NCBI GenBank assembly: GCA_037576215.1
Contig: JBANDB010000005.1
Location: forward strand, 6,200,001 to 6,264,000
Origin: Armillaria gallica
Taxonomy: Eukaryota; Basidiomycota; Agaricomycetes; Agaricales; Physalacriaceae
Reading direction: 5' to 3'
Length of the DNA: 64,000 bases
The notes under the pieces are model-generated. The model saw only the letters and a program-made list of their open reading frames with translations, searched no databases and was not told the origin of the DNA. This document shows positions 36,337 to 47,974 of the stretch, piece by piece; the stretch's first letter is position 1; each line of letters starts with the position of its first letter. Both the position numbers and the translations under genes were made by a program.

Positions 36337-36945
36337 CGCAAGGGACGAACTAATCCCAGCCATCGAAACGAACCTCACGAAAATCGAGCCGCTACTCATT
36401 GCCGAGTTACATGGATCCCCCGCACTCGAACTCTTCCTCCGCTTCATAAAGAAACTCCCTGGGTGCTGGTCCGCTCGTATCGACCTTCTCGATGACATCC
36501 CAACCATCTTTTCCTCGCTCCGCAGTTCGTTGCGGGCAATCTTGGTGTGCCTTGAATACCTCAAGCGCCATGCGTACAATGTCCTCACTTTTTCGTTGAC
36601 GCGGATTGGGTAAACCGCCATCGAGGCTGCACGGACTTGCTTTGGTGCTTGCAGGGTACCCGTGAGTCATTGATACAGCTGAACTGGGGTCTATGTACAC
36701 ATACCAAGATGCCAGGGTACCTTCCTTGGTATGTTGCCTCTCCCTATCCTACTTGGAAGCTTTCTGAACATTATCTGCCCTGTAGGCCTGGCTTTTGAGA
36801 GCCTGGCAGGGGAACCGGAATACCTATAAAGCTATATTCTTCTTTGTGATTCGGGTATGGTTTAGTGTCGCGACACAAGTTGGTGAGCGCAGGGTGGAAC
36901 GACTTGCCTTTCCCCGGTTTAGTTGCCGTATCTTAGAGGTGCGGG
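36337..36945 (+). pseudogene. Copy 1 of duplicated hypothetical gene, C-terminal part
   Basis: Continues copy 1 after the insertion: ARDELIPAIETNLTKIEPLL, HGSPALELFLRFIKKL, LRSSLRAILVCLEYLKRHA. At 36590-36596 it has five T where copy 2 has six, which shifts the frame and ends the protein early. Similarity to copy 2 continues beyond the coding region to about 36945. So copy 1 has two independent lesions, the insertion and the frameshift. Confidence 0.85.
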
Positions 36946-36953
36946 GGTGGGTC

Positions 36954-36992
36954 CCAAAGGCATTCAACGCTCGGAGGTTTGAAATTCACCTC
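36954..36992 (+). repeat. Short dispersed repeat R2, copy 1
   Basis: Core GGCATTCAACGCTCGG followed by (A)GGTTTGAAATTCA. It recurs at 46127-46171 (inverted) and 52591-52640. Confidence 0.6.
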
Positions 36993-37215
36993 CTGAATTT
37001 CTTGTTTTGTTAACGAGCTTACTGCGGTGTGGCAAGTTTGACGCCAGCGATGCGATTGTTCTGTGTTGCTACCAATCATCATCTTGATAAAACAATCATC
37101 TAAGGCTTGCCCATAATACGGGCGATCAATCACGCCAATTACACTCACCCGCTTTACTCAGGCGAATCGGTCAAACAGATATTTGTATAACAGCAATTTT
37201 TTTAATTTTAAAAAA

Positions 37216-37493
37216 AGAGTGGGTCATTACCCCGACGGACACATCTCGGATACTTCCCCTAAGAATCATCATCCATTATTGCAGCTGGATTCCTCAAGAA
37301 GGGACGAATTAGAGGCCGGCAAGGTCAGGGCCGCAACGGCGCAGCTCACCGAGGTCACTGCGCTACCCCTTCCCAGGATGGCCACCAAGATAACGGCCCA
37401 CAATTATTGGACGCATACCTCCGACCTGGTGTTCACAGTTTTGATTTTTGCACCACTGGCTGGGGCGATCTGAGACATTCTCAAATAGGAAGG
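37216..37493 (+). repeat. Dispersed repeat R1, copy 1
   Basis: About 280 bp related to 45708-46031. Shared blocks include AAGAATCATCATCCATTA, GCAGCTGGATTCCTCAAGA, GGACGAATTAGAGGCCG, CCCAGGATGGCC/TCTCAGGATGGCC and ATCTGAGACATTCT. No ORF of significance, class unknown. Confidence 0.8.
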
Positions 37494-39374
37494 CTATATT
37501 GAATCGCCGCGTCCTTTCTATTACTATTAGCGCCAGCTGCGTTGTCGTAGCCGCCAAATCCGTGCGGCGGACAGGAAATAGGTCCATATATGTCCAATCT
37601 TCTTCCGCGGAATCAAATACCGAGGAATAAAGATCGTCGACGTTTCCCGTGTGCCAGATCTCAAACCTATTCGATGGTCTATTTGGCGATCGAAACCACC
37701 GACAGGTCCTGGAAGATCCAGCGCATTGATAAACTTTCCGTCAAAATAAGAGAGGCGGATGCGGGGACGCGTTGAGAATTCAGCACACATTGAACCTCGC
37801 TGCTAATTTGCGGAAACATCATGAGAGGAAATTGAAAGAGGAAGAACATATATTTCGACTTGTACTAGTAGCACAAACATGCTTCTAACCTAGAAGCGAA
37901 TGTGAATATGACGTAAAATGAACAGGCGTACCCAAAGAGAAAAGAACCCCGTAATCAACCTCTCGTGGATTAGAGCCCCAACTGTGATGTCTTCTAGCGT
38001 GACCGGTACTCTCTCGGTTACTATCATGAACTAAGTTGCTTAAGCCACGGATTCCCTGAACTTGGATGCGAGGACCAGAAGCTTTCGTGGCAGGAAAGCG
38101 CTGCTCGATGCGGAGTGCTCCTAAGCGTGTCATGCTGTCAATGTTTTGCCTGCAGCAAATATGACGGCGTGCGCTTACCTACACATTACGCATACCGAAC
38201 CCGCGATGATTACTATGCGTCAAGACGGGTGAAAAAGGCCCGTCTTGCTGGAGATTAGCTGGAAAAGCTGAACTCGAACAAAAAAAGGCTCTCACACAAG
38301 GGAGGTACTCATCGATACCATCTCGGGATTCTTCAATGAAGTTGGTATCGTGAATTCCACTCCCATGTTCGTAAGCTCTCCAAACTCTCGCGTTTGGCAT
38401 CGCTTCTTCGTGTCGACGTCCACGTCAGTATCTTCAGAAACCGATCCTCATACTTGTACGGGTTGTTATCTGGGAGACGCCTGATGAGATGTATAGCAAG
38501 GACCGACAGAACTCTCGCACCTTGCTGTGATTCTAGGACGCATCACGGTAGGGCGGGAGCGAGAACGCCATCCTGCTACGCCATTCGACGGGACCTGTCC
38601 TTCCTACCCTCCGGACCTTAGTTCTGATGTCTTGCGATTCCCTGCGCCAAGGTTTGCGCTTGGTCGAAAGACAGGAAAGGTAGCCTCGCAACGATACGAT
38701 GCCTGACACTGAAATCGGTGCGTAGCTGAGGCTGTGGAGAGACGAAAACCAGAGGGTAAGTACTGGCCAGCGAGATGGGAGATCCAAAGACGTACTGAAA
38801 ATCTCCTCCTCACCGCCACCTTGGCCTCGCCGCTGTTTCATGGACATTCTCTCCAGGACAGGACCGCCACCTTCAAAGGTCCAGCGCAGACAAGGCCGTC
38901 CGACAGTTTTGGCGCATCGTGGTCACTTTTGAAGGTCGGAAAATGCGTCGAGGGCTACCCTGCTGGCCAAATCCTAATGATAGTATGGTTATCGCTCTTG
39001 CGGATGATTGAGCAGGGAAACATACCTGAACCAATCATCGGATAGCTCAACCCCAACGTGAATACCTAGTTAACCCACGGAAAAGGCGAGGCAAGACCAG
39101 ACTAGCTGTAAGTGGTGGTGGCGGTGAAAGCGTTCGGAACAAACTCCGCTTCAACATCAGCCGTGGGGCACTCCGAGGCATCTGCAAGCCATTAATGACG
39201 ACATCGAGGTCGGAACTCTCAGCTTCAGTGTCCTATCTACGTGGTGCGTCGGTTGACACGACGAGGCCGAATCCCTGACGCAGTACTGTCCTGGTTGGGC
39301 GTATACTCTTCTCTGCCCGTTCCTTGCATCATGGCCTTTTTCAATCTGCTACCATCAATCTCGGGGCTCAGAGA
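37494..39374. other. No gene recognised; possible eroded coding region
   Basis: Several minus-strand fragments look protein-like (for example FDGKFINALDLPGPVGGFDR at about 37700 and EDRFLKILTWTSTRRSDAKR at about 38400), but they are separated by stops and frame changes and I cannot assign a family. Confidence 0.35.
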
Positions 39375-39595
39375 AATGGGCTCTGGTTTTAATCGCGAAG
39401 CTGCGAAGGATTTTGCTAGGATGAACCCTGCATGACTAGTACTGACCGCAAGAGATGAAGCGAAGGGAAAGCAGGCTCTGGTCCGTACGCTGATTACTAG
39501 ATTTACGAGCCCGACTAATCCTTGTCGTTTCACAGACACAGATTGACACTAGCTACTCCAAGGCGAAGTTATGAATCATTGATCTCGCAGGCTTT
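39375..39595 (+). pseudogene. SDR fragment (N-terminal part), first half of a chimeric pseudogene
   Basis: Homologous to the complete SDR at 52759-53922: it reads GFNREAAKDFARMNPA-stop-LVLTARDEAKGKQAL, then a matching intron and TSYSKAKL. The stop is TGA where the intact gene has CGA (Arg), a C-to-T change. The match ends near 39595, at GATCTCGCA. Confidence 0.85.
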
Positions 39596-40497
39596 CAGGA
39601 CCTTCTCTCAAAAGGTTCGGTCTGGTGAATATCGTGCAATATTCCATACCACCGCGCGTAAACTTCATTGCTCCCAACTAGACTGGACTACGATGAACGC
39701 TTCTTCACGAAAGCGGGCGTGGCACAGGACGACCACCGGCAGCTCATAAAGGATAACATGACTTGGATCAGCGGGCATTCCAATGGCGCCGATAATCCAT
39801 CGAACCTTAGCGCGTACAATGTCCTTGCACCCGAATTTGCAAGTACGCCTCTATTTCCGACGCGCGATCGTCCTGTTACTGGTTATCATTTTCAGGACAT
39901 CGTCGTTGCATGTCGTCAACTTGAAATGACCCGGCACTACGTGGCTCTCAGGCTGTCAACTGAAGATGATAACCGGCTGCATTTTTGGATCGGTATGTCC
40001 TTCCAAAGAGCGAAAAGAAAACTAACCTCAAAACTATAAAGCCAACCTAGGACCCGGCGATGACTGCGATGGTGTTGATGGTCTGACCTCGAATTTCCCC
40101 GCCTATGCAACTGCGAATGCTCGTGTTCTTGAGCGGGGAGGTACCATTGAGTTAGTTTCGCCTGGGGACTCATGAGTGATGCCATGTGTCGCGGGGCGGG
40201 TTCTCTACAAAGTCCTTTTTGCAGGAAGACCATGACGAAGCGAAAGTGAGCCATTCAATATCCCTCTCTAATTCGCAGACCCACATCTTAAGAGAGGACA
40301 GTATTATGTGTCGATGCTGGAGGACATTGGAGGTATATCTAATTACACCACTGTCGATTGGGTGCCCTGGCCCCTGGCCCCTGATGCTGAGGGAAGTAAC
40401 GTGGGAGTTGACAATGTGAGTATCGCTGCGAGCTCATTCCCGTTGCTAATCGTTCCAATGTAGACATTCCGATATATGGGAAACGGGGATTGTGCTT
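39596..40497 (+). pseudogene. Secreted alpha/beta hydrolase relic, second half of chimeric pseudogene
   Basis: Homologous to the intact gene at 62177-63678. It begins with the small exon before DWTAMNN, then has a deletion that joins the ATGAAC codons to FFTKAGVAQDDHRQ. It continues with TWISGHSNGADNPSN, then RHYVALRLSTEDDNRLHFWI, and ends with TFRYMGNGDCA and a stop at 40497. The nucleophile segment AGHSAGGQMTQ is altered to ACRQLEMTR, so no serine nucleophile remains. The opposite orientation to the parent indicates that it moved by rearrangement. Confidence 0.87.
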
Positions 40498-41245
40498 AGC
40501 GGGGGCATTCAATTCTACTCGCTCTTGGAGTGTCATTCCCTCTCGTCGGAATACGCTGAAATTTTTGAAAGTAGAGGCACAAACTCATCTAATCCAGGTA
40601 GTTCGTCATTCTAGAAATGACGGGAAGCTTGAATCCGAGCTCCCTTTTACGACAGGTCTCAATCGGATGTCGGCCCGGAGCTGGAGATACGATCACCTGA
40701 CGAACGCGTCGCGACGCTCCCACCAGAAGCGCGCCCAGTCGTGCGTCATCGATGACTGGCACCCGAGGTAATACGACGATTCCTGATCCTTTTTCGAGAG
40801 TGTCCATGCGTTCGGGAGCCTGCACCCGTTGGGGAGAATAAGTACACCTGCGTCTCTCAACGGAGCCGACTTCCAGGAACAGCGGAGCGCTTTCCCCAGG
40901 ACAGGCCGAAGTTGAACTTTTGAGGGTGTTCGAAGAGAAATTCTTTGGATTTTAGCCAGGGAACTCAGACATTGATTCCGAGCTTTCTAATCCAGGTATG
41001 ACTGCTTCGATTCATTGTATATTCAGATATTTGCATCCAAGTTGATATGTCTTTCAATTATTGTATATGTACAGTGCCGGGGACACTACTGGAATAACAT
41101 AAGCCTTCCATTTGCATTCCATTTACAACGCTTTTCCAAGATATTACGCCAAGTATTTTTGCCTGACCGTTTGATCTAGAGGTTCACCCTGCAATCTCGT
41201 TACCTTCTTCGGGTAGAAGTCGCCAAGTTCAACTTCAACCGACCA
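40498..41245. other. No gene recognised
   Basis: The first about 50 nt still resemble the 3' flank of the alpha/beta hydrolase (near 62110-62160). The rest shows nothing I can assign. Confidence 0.4.
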
Positions 41246-42911
41246 TTAGACGTATGTTATCTCCTGCCCTGAATCAGCCATCTTGGCTCGAATAGAGATA
41301 TGCACGCCGTCCTCTTTGAATCCTTGCAATCGCTCGATAGTGTGGGTGGACATGACGAGCGTCGCGGTGCCTGCAAAGAATTTGAACTCTAGCAACTGCT
41401 CTCCTTCACGATCTCCCCCCCACCAAGACTCTATCATTCCAACGAATGCTGTACCATCAAGGCAACTAACTCTGATATTGCCACTGGCAGGGTTCTCTCC
41501 GATTGTAATGGAAAAGGACTGCAGTTTCTGCAGGAGATTTTCGCAACGCACATCCACCTCTTTAAAGAAACGGATGAAGTCCTTGTTGAAGTTATTTTTC
41601 CGTAGTGGAAAGCGAGTCGAGTGAGCTTTGGTGTGCACCTAAGGAGCTCGACGACTTCCTTTTCAGGTGTGATTCCGCGAAGATTGAGTTCTGTAAGGGA
41701 GCAGTCCGACCGAAGAATGAGATGGCGGACATTGAGGGTTGCTTCAGGAGCAGTATGGGCTCCGAGATCCAGGGTCAGTGTCTCAAGAGATGGGAGAGTG
41801 AGGAAGGGAATTATTGAGTGGCTTTTGGCTATCAAGTGACGGATAGCGCTGTGGGTGACATAGGGTACTTCGCTGGTGTCGTCCGCGGCATCGAGAGGAC
41901 CGAATGAGGGTATTGTCAAATTCTCCAGTGCCGTGCATTTTCGAACTACTTCTAGAAGGGATAGCAAAATCGACATACTGTCGACCCAGGTTTGTTCCAG
42001 CTCCTCATGGTAAGAGATTAGTTGAGACCAAGGGAATATAAATTCCTGTCTAGTCGCTGCAGGTCTGCTGACGATCTTGATGTGGGTCAGACGAGGAGCA
42101 AACTCAAAGGCGTCAATGGTGATTCCTCTGCGCACGGGCTCCATATGTATCTCCAATGATTCAAGGGATGCCAAGGAGCCCCGGATTTGACGTGTGTATT
42201 CGAGCATGTCTTCCGGAAAAACCAAAGAGATGTGTTTCCAGCGATGGGAATGCGCCATCAGTGACTCGAGGTGTACCCATGACTCTCCATCCGTAAAGAA
42301 TATGCAGTCATATTCTATGCAGAGTCCGCGTTTTCCCGAACGTATAAGTGCCGTGTTCAGAAAGAGAGCTTTGTCCCAATTTTCATAGTCGTCCACGTCA
42401 CGTTGGATATAGAAACACGACCACAGCTCCAAGCAGTTTAGGGAGACTTCACGCCATAGACGGCTGACATGGCTGATGACCCAGGGCCCGGATGTCACAT
42501 CGGTAACGTCGAAGCCTCCTTCAGGAAGGTCCTTGGTCATCCAGAGAAATATCTCCATCAAAATCTCCGGGGCGAGACGGCGAACAGGGGATAGAACTGT
42601 CTTGTATTTATGGATGATTTCATAGATGCGCTTCCTTTCCCTCTAAGTGTAGCCATTCAGGCAGTTGCTCATTGCTGGGTATAGGTGGTACATACCTCCA
42701 GCGACAATACAATAAGCTGTGCTTGTTCGATTTCTTGGTCCAGTACTTCCAGGGCATCGTACGCGTCCGAAAGTTCAGTCTCTCGCAGATTGGCTTCTTG
42801 TTCGGATGGAGGCAAGTTGGTGCGAAGGAGGTCCCCAAGCTCGGCGGAGCGGCGAGTCAAAAAGGTCAGAGCCGTATCAACCTCTGGGTCTGGCTCTGGG
42901 GAGGAAGACAT
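41246..42911 (-). CDS. F-box / leucine-rich-repeat-type protein, with one frameshift
   Basis: Exon 1 (42696-42911) starts MSSSPEPDPEVDTALTFL and ends with a predicted coiled coil (SDAYDALEVLDQEIEQAQL). A 53-nt intron (42643-42695) follows. Exon 2 begins RERKRIYEIIHKYKTVLSPV and then RRLAPEILMEIFLWM, the agaric F-box core, followed by WVISHVSRLWREVSLNCLEL and LRR-like repeats (LESLMAHSHRWKHISLVF). At 41595-41599 a run of five A (coding strand) replaces an expected six. One frame runs out of sense, and the other continues NNFNKDFIRFFKEVDVRCEN, FVGMIESWWGGDREGEQLLE and the C-terminus at 41246. This is either a real inactivating deletion or a homopolymer error. F-box proteins of this kind usually act as substrate adaptors of SCF ubiquitin ligases; the target is unknown. 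Confidence 0.85.
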
Positions 42912-43601
42912 TTTTTTCTCGATGATGTGTAATAGTATGAGCGTGGTCTGAACTCCGACCATGCAGAAAAGTGGACGTACATATGGATCAACTGCGCAGG
43001 CGGTGGTGATGGTCCTGAGAAGATCTGATGTTATCTGATTGAAATACAAATACCAATTTGATGAATTTGAAAACAAGAGGGTACCGAAATGGCAATCACC
43101 GCTTGAAAATTTGAACTCGTACCACCACTCGCATCATACGTGGTGCCCTAGGATATCTTCGGCAACTAGAATACTATCTCCACATGCTTCTGGGCGCTCG
43201 CTGCCTTCGATGTTAGATTGTCTTTCTCGGGTCTACAGTTTCTTGGCCACATGAGATCAATATACCGGTTCAAAAGTTCTGAACAAGAGGTGTGTTCACT
43301 TATCTTGTTTATCAAAGTATGAGATATCCGGCAGTTGACGACGACAGCTGATTCTGAATCTACTGTGGCTAGGGGCGGCCCCGCGCAATAGCTCCCGTCT
43401 CCGGGTCGTGCGACAGTCACACATTCTTCATGACGGATGATTTGCGAGCATAAAGTCCTCAAGAGATCCTTGGGCAGGGAATCTGTTAGAGTCCTTCGTC
43501 TGGCTGATATTTCGTAAGCACGATCGGAAAACAGGCTGAAATCGGATTCACGTTGGTATTTGTTCCTCATTCCAATACGTCGTCTACTCCCGCTCGTGTC
43601 T
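42912..43601. promoter_or_regulatory. Intergenic region between divergent F-box and coiled-coil genes
   Basis: About 690 nt that should contain both promoters. A minus-strand ORF of 149 codons (43166-43615) overlaps the start of the plus-strand gene and matches no family. Confidence 0.4.
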
Positions 43602-44176
43602 ATGGCATCCTCCAACCATCCAACCCTCGAGGACGTAGCCGCTGCAACCGCCTACTTTGTCTCCCACTACGAGCCAATGCTCAACGACGCCAAGAAAATT
43701 GTCGCAATGTTAGACGACTTCCATCAAAGCAACATTGACCATATGGAACTCGCCTTGTGCGAAAGACGAAAGGCGATATCTGAAGAGGGACAGAAGGGAG
43801 AGGCGTTGAAGGTCAAGGTCGTCTCGATGAAGCAGGATATCTTGAGCCTGGCTGGCCAAAGTGCTGAGGTCTTAAGATTTCAAGATTATGTTGGGAAGAC
43901 AGGTACGCACTGCCGCCTTTCATAGATTGGTCGGCCGGACTGACGATGTGTTGCAGATGAGCTACAAGAAGGGATGAGTATCGTCGTTCTTACACGAGAG
44001 TTTCAGCCGGAGGCGGAGCATGTATGTTGATCATTTATTGTTTATCATATCAAGACGGGCTGACCGAGTCACCTCCGCAGAATGGACGAGACCGTCTACG
44101 TCGTAAAGAGCACCTCGGGCAAGGGGGAAAGGGCGACCAGGTACCACACGCTTCTGTCATCGGTAGTGGAGCTTAG
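43602..44176 (+). CDS. Small coiled-coil protein, three exons
   Basis: Exons 43602-43902, 43957-44021 and 44081-44176, with GT-AG introns of consistent phase. The protein (about 153 residues) starts MASSNHPTLEDVAAATAYFV. It has heptad-like segments (LNDAKKIVAMLDDFHQSNID; ALKVKVVSMKQDILSLAGQ) and a basic, Gly-rich C-terminus (RRKEHLGQGGKGDQVP). No signal peptide or membrane segment is visible. I do not recognise the family. It is the first of four small genes between two F-box genes. Confidence 0.75.
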
Positions 44177-44452
44177 GACACGTAGTATCAAACTATCTTT
44201 TGGAAACAAGTAATTCTTTTTGATTTTACGCGCATATATTCAGGCGAAAATGCTTGGATAGGGAATGAGGTATAATGTAATCTACTGCCGGAACGTCAGA
44301 ACTGAGAATGGGACGATTGACAAGGATACACTTACAGTGTACAATGCTGAGTCCGACAAATAATAGAATGAGAAATACAAATCAAAGGAGTATCTGCACA
44401 ACCGGTGAGCAAAAATCAAAGACAAGAGATATAGAACTGACGTTGCAAGGAA

Positions 44453-44810
44453 TCATTTTGGAGGTCCTATGTTCTTCAGCTTCTCGAGGAGCTCATTATT
44501 CTCTGTGAGACGTTCTTCTAGTTCGCATTGGCTCTTCTCTAAGAGAGAATAAGTTCAGGACAGTGGTCAGAGACGTGAACATACCGGGACAAGCGGCGTA
44601 CTGCCGACGAAGGGCAATGATGAGTTCGTCTCTCCTTGCTTTCTCTTTTTCCAGATCATCAGACATCTTCGCTATCTGTTTTCGGTTTTTCTTGCTTGCC
44701 CGCGACTTTCCCTGCAGGACTTGCGCTTTTCGAACTTGAAGCATCGACTGTAACTTTCCTTCCACTCCCTGGAATAAGGACTGCAGGACCTCGGTGCTTT
44801 CTGGAGACAT
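44453..44810 (-). CDS. Small coiled-coil protein, two exons
   Basis: Exon 1 (44585-44810) starts MSPESTEVLQSLFQGVEGKL, continues QVRKAQVLQGKSRASKKNRK and has a highly charged helix (IAKMSDDLEKEKARRDELII) ending ALRRQYAACP. An intron of 46 nt follows. Exon 2 (44453-44538) adds EKSQCELEERLTENNELLEK and ends KLKNIGPPK. The whole protein (about 103 residues) should be mostly helical. An eroded relative with the same intron position lies at about 24.7-24.9 kb. Function unknown. Confidence 0.75.
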
Positions 44811-44988
44811 TTTTGAATGCAACGATGGGTGATAAGGAGAATGGAGGTGACGCGAGCAAGTGGTGGTTCGGGTGAAAGAGAGTCGGATTACCTAACGGCG
44901 CGTGCCACACTCCCAAAATAGCCTGTCGCGTCTTCAAGTTGAACCACGACCATCATTATTCGCTATTCTGAATTCCGGTCCTCCTGCC

Positions 44989-45467
44989 ATGATTTTCTTC
45001 CGGCATACCCTAGACCTTTCCAGAGAGCTCGCTCGCGACACCCGTTGGCAGGAAGAGGTAACGAGGAACGTGAAAGCGCTCGAGGCAGAGGTTGACAAGC
45101 TAAACGAGAAATACAATGCTGCCATGAAAAGGGTGGCTAATCAAGAGTCAAATATTGGTGTGTACAGTCACTATTCTCATTTACTATCTTGCCAAACTCG
45201 ATATATAGCCGAACATGCTATGAAGAGACGCCGAACGATGAGTACTGCACCCTCCGACTCCGATAGCGTCAAGAAGAGGACAAGTGGTAAGTATTTCTCC
45301 ACCTTTGTATCCCGCCTTTGCGCTAATAGGACGTAGTTTCAGAAAGAGTCAAACGGAACCGACGCAATGCTGTCTACGTACCACCTTTAGCCGCCGATGC
45401 TCTCCTCCCTAGGGAAGTACCTACTTCAAGTTCGCCAGTCTCTGGTCACGTTTATTTTGAACGTTGA
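44989..45467 (+). CDS. Small coiled-coil protein with basic C-terminus, three exons
   Basis: Exons 44989-45157, 45209-45286 and 45337-45467, joined in frame. The protein starts MIFFRHTLDLSRELARDTRW and has a coiled coil (VKALEAEVDKLNEKYNAAMK), a basic patch (AMKRRRTMS; VKKRTS; RVKRNRRN) that could be a nuclear localisation signal, and ends VYFERstop. An upstream in-frame ATG at 44902 is possible. No family recognised. Confidence 0.7.
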
Positions 45468-45707
45468 ACAATGTATGTCTTTTCGCCTGGGAAAACTGTG
45501 AAACATGCGAAACTAACCTCGAGGAACCGTTTTTTCTGTCTAGTACAGTACTATACCCGCTATTCCTTTAAGTTGCCTTTTTTGTCGTAATCGATACTAT
45601 ATCCTATTATTTCTCTGGAACTCCAAGCTTGGACTTAACTCGCACCAGCGCACTCGTGAAGGATATCGCAGACTAAAAGGATTTCTTGAACAATAACAAC
45701 CGATTTA
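45468..45707. other. 3' flank of the coiled-coil gene
   Basis: AT-rich, no coding signature. Repeat R1 begins just after it. Confidence 0.4.
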
Positions 45708-46031
45708 AAAAAGGTGGGTCGCCACCCCAACGGAATCCCGGATACATTCCCCTAAGAATCATCATCCATTACTGCAGCTGGATTCCTCAAGAGGGGACGA
45801 ATTAGAGGCCGACCGGGTCATGAATTGATCAGGTTCACTCGCGGGCCGCAATGGTGCAGCTCACCAAGGTCACTGCACCACCCCCGCACCACTATGATAC
45901 GGGACCCTTTCTCAGGATGGCCGCCAAAGCAACAGCCCATGATTATTACCAATATACATGCGCCTTGATGTTGACAGTTTTGTGTTTTGCACCACTGACC
46001 GGCGAGATCTGAGACATTCTAAAAAAGGAAG
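45708..46031 (+). repeat. Dispersed repeat R1, copy 2
   Basis: Related to 37216-37493, with extra segments (including TCATGAATTGATCAGG) and substitutions. Same orientation as copy 1. Confidence 0.8.
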
Positions 46032-46126
46032 GGCAATATCGCAACAGAGGAAAGGTAACACAGTCGTGTTAGCGACGTCGTTGAGCCAGTAAAATATTAA
46101 TGATACAACGGTTTTCTCTACTATAC

Positions 46127-46171
46127 ACCGAATTTCAAAACACCGAGCGTTGAATGCCTTTTTTGGGTTCT
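46127..46171 (-). repeat. Short dispersed repeat R2, copy 2 (inverted)
   Basis: The minus strand reads AAAAAGGCATTCAACGCTCG and then GTGTTTTGAAATTCGG. Compare 36954-36992 and 52591-52640. Confidence 0.65.
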
Positions 46172-46919
46172 ACTTCTGGATTTACCTCCGCGGATGGATT
46201 CCCGGAAGAAAGCTCAGAGCGAATGGTGTAGAAGCGACGAAAAAGGTTATAGCGCGAAGCCAAAAAGGCAGTCTGCGGTCTTGACAAACCCCCGTTGAGC
46301 AGGTAGCATCGAGCATGAACGATGTAGTATGAGAGTGGATTCTCAGGTGTCATTGGCTACCGGAGCTATCACGCATTCGCAGGGTGTCTCTGTTCAAAAT
46401 TTGTTATAGTAACATCCAAAATACGGATATTTCTCGTAGCGATATATATGCATGATCTTGATAAGTTGACACTGGCGAGATACTCGCAGTAATTGTAACT
46501 GTGGATTATTGAGTTCATAACTATGCTCATGACCTAGCACTTACCTACTGGTCTAGGACACAGCTGGCATAGATATTCATCGTCGCTGTCAAACTGCCCG
46601 TACAATATATTCAACACTACCGCAGGAATGGATTTTAGTACGGACTAAGGCCATATTGTATACGCCAAGAAACCTAAATGTGATGGCGAAAAGAGATAGC
46701 AAGTAACAGTATAAGCGAGGACTCATGTGTCTGCCCTGCTCAATAGCTTGTTATACATTCAAGCTGGAAAGACGTTTCATGGTCAAAGGTGTACAGGCAG
46801 ACCGCGCCTCGGAAACCAAAGACATCGCCGCCACGGAAACAAAGATATATCTGCGGATAGTTGACATATTATAGGCTGCATATACACATGGACGGAAAGG
46901 ATCACGCGATCTTATCAAC
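46172..46919. other. No gene recognised
   Basis: Only short ORFs; I see no repeat or RNA gene. Confidence 0.4.
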
Positions 46920-47538
46920 CTAGGATGTAACCTTCCTGCGTAGTGATTTCCTCCTGGTCACCTCCAGCGTCGCTAGAAGAAATCATGAGAGAGAGAGATT
47001 GAAGAAGAAAAATATACTCACGTTGCTCCTTAGGTGCTACGAGCTTCCCGTTCGACGTCGAGGCCTCTGTAACCAAACGTGATGGAAAGACGGATGGAGG
47101 GGATCAGTAAACGTACCGCCGGACGACTGCTGGTACTCGTACTCGTGCATCTTGCGTTTCTTGCTGAAAGCATGCTTGAATTTGTTGGTGGTAGACTCTG
47201 TGATACAAAGACGTCAAGCCCCAGTCTAGTGAGATTGAAAGACACCATGCCTTCAAAGGATCCAGTCAACATGACTGGCTTCTTGGAGTGCTCGTCTAGA
47301 AGGAGAAGGGCTGTAGAAGGAGTGTATCAGGGCAACTAGTAAGAAGAAGAGAGCGAAATTCAATACCAAGAAGGGCATCCGAGGCCCTGCCGTATGCATA
47401 CAGTTCTCGCTCGAGTCGGTCTTTGTCGGCGAGGATCGCATCCTCTTCCTCCTTCTCGCACTTAAGAAACGTGTCAAGTGCCTCGATTTGCCCGATAATG
47501 GGAGCCAGCTCTTCAGCCATCGTTCGAAGTACGGACAT
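46920..47538 (-). CDS. Small helical protein with basic C-terminus, several exons
   Basis: The protein starts MSVLRTMAEELAPIIGQIEA and continues LDTFLKCEKEEEDAILADKD and RLERELYAYGRASDALL. An intron (donor GTATTG) follows. Later exons give ESTTNKFKHAFSKKRKMHEY, EASTSNGKLVAPKEQ and PTLEVTRRKSLRRKVTS, with a stop at 46920. One internal junction (near 47225-47240) needs either a GC-AG intron or a different path, so the middle is uncertain. The alternative short form ends at 47253. The very basic tail suggests nucleic-acid binding or nuclear targeting. A degenerate relative lies at about 24.3-24.6 kb. Function unknown. Confidence 0.6.
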
Positions 47539-47974
47539 ATTGGTGGAGATGTCGCAGAGAATAATAGAGATGGTGGTGGTTTGTGATCAAGGGGCAAATG
47601 GGACGAGTCGGTCTTTTGTAGGGAGAAGAACGCGCATATATCCAGGTATACGACACGCTATCGGGCCAAGAACAGATAGGACCGCTTGTACTATGCGCAG
47701 TGTTAGCTCAGTGTCGTCAAGCTTGAACTTGGTTGCAAGGTTCGTCAGTCAGCGCCTGTCGCCGTCAAGGGGATACTGCTTACAGAATGGTAACACTAGG
47801 CTTTGCGTATCTCATTGAGGGTCGTCGACGGCAGCCAAAGTAGATATTACGGCCATGAAAGGGAGAGCTAGAGGACATTGGAACTCCACCCAAATTGGCT
47901 CTTGACATCGACCATTACAACGACAAGCAGGTATTTTGTGCTTATTCTTACACTACCACCACCTACCTCACACA

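Noticed and set aside
43166..43615. Minus-strand ORF (149 codons) between the F-box and coiled-coil genes
   Set aside because: Overlaps the start of the better supported plus-strand gene and resembles no family. Kept only as a note.
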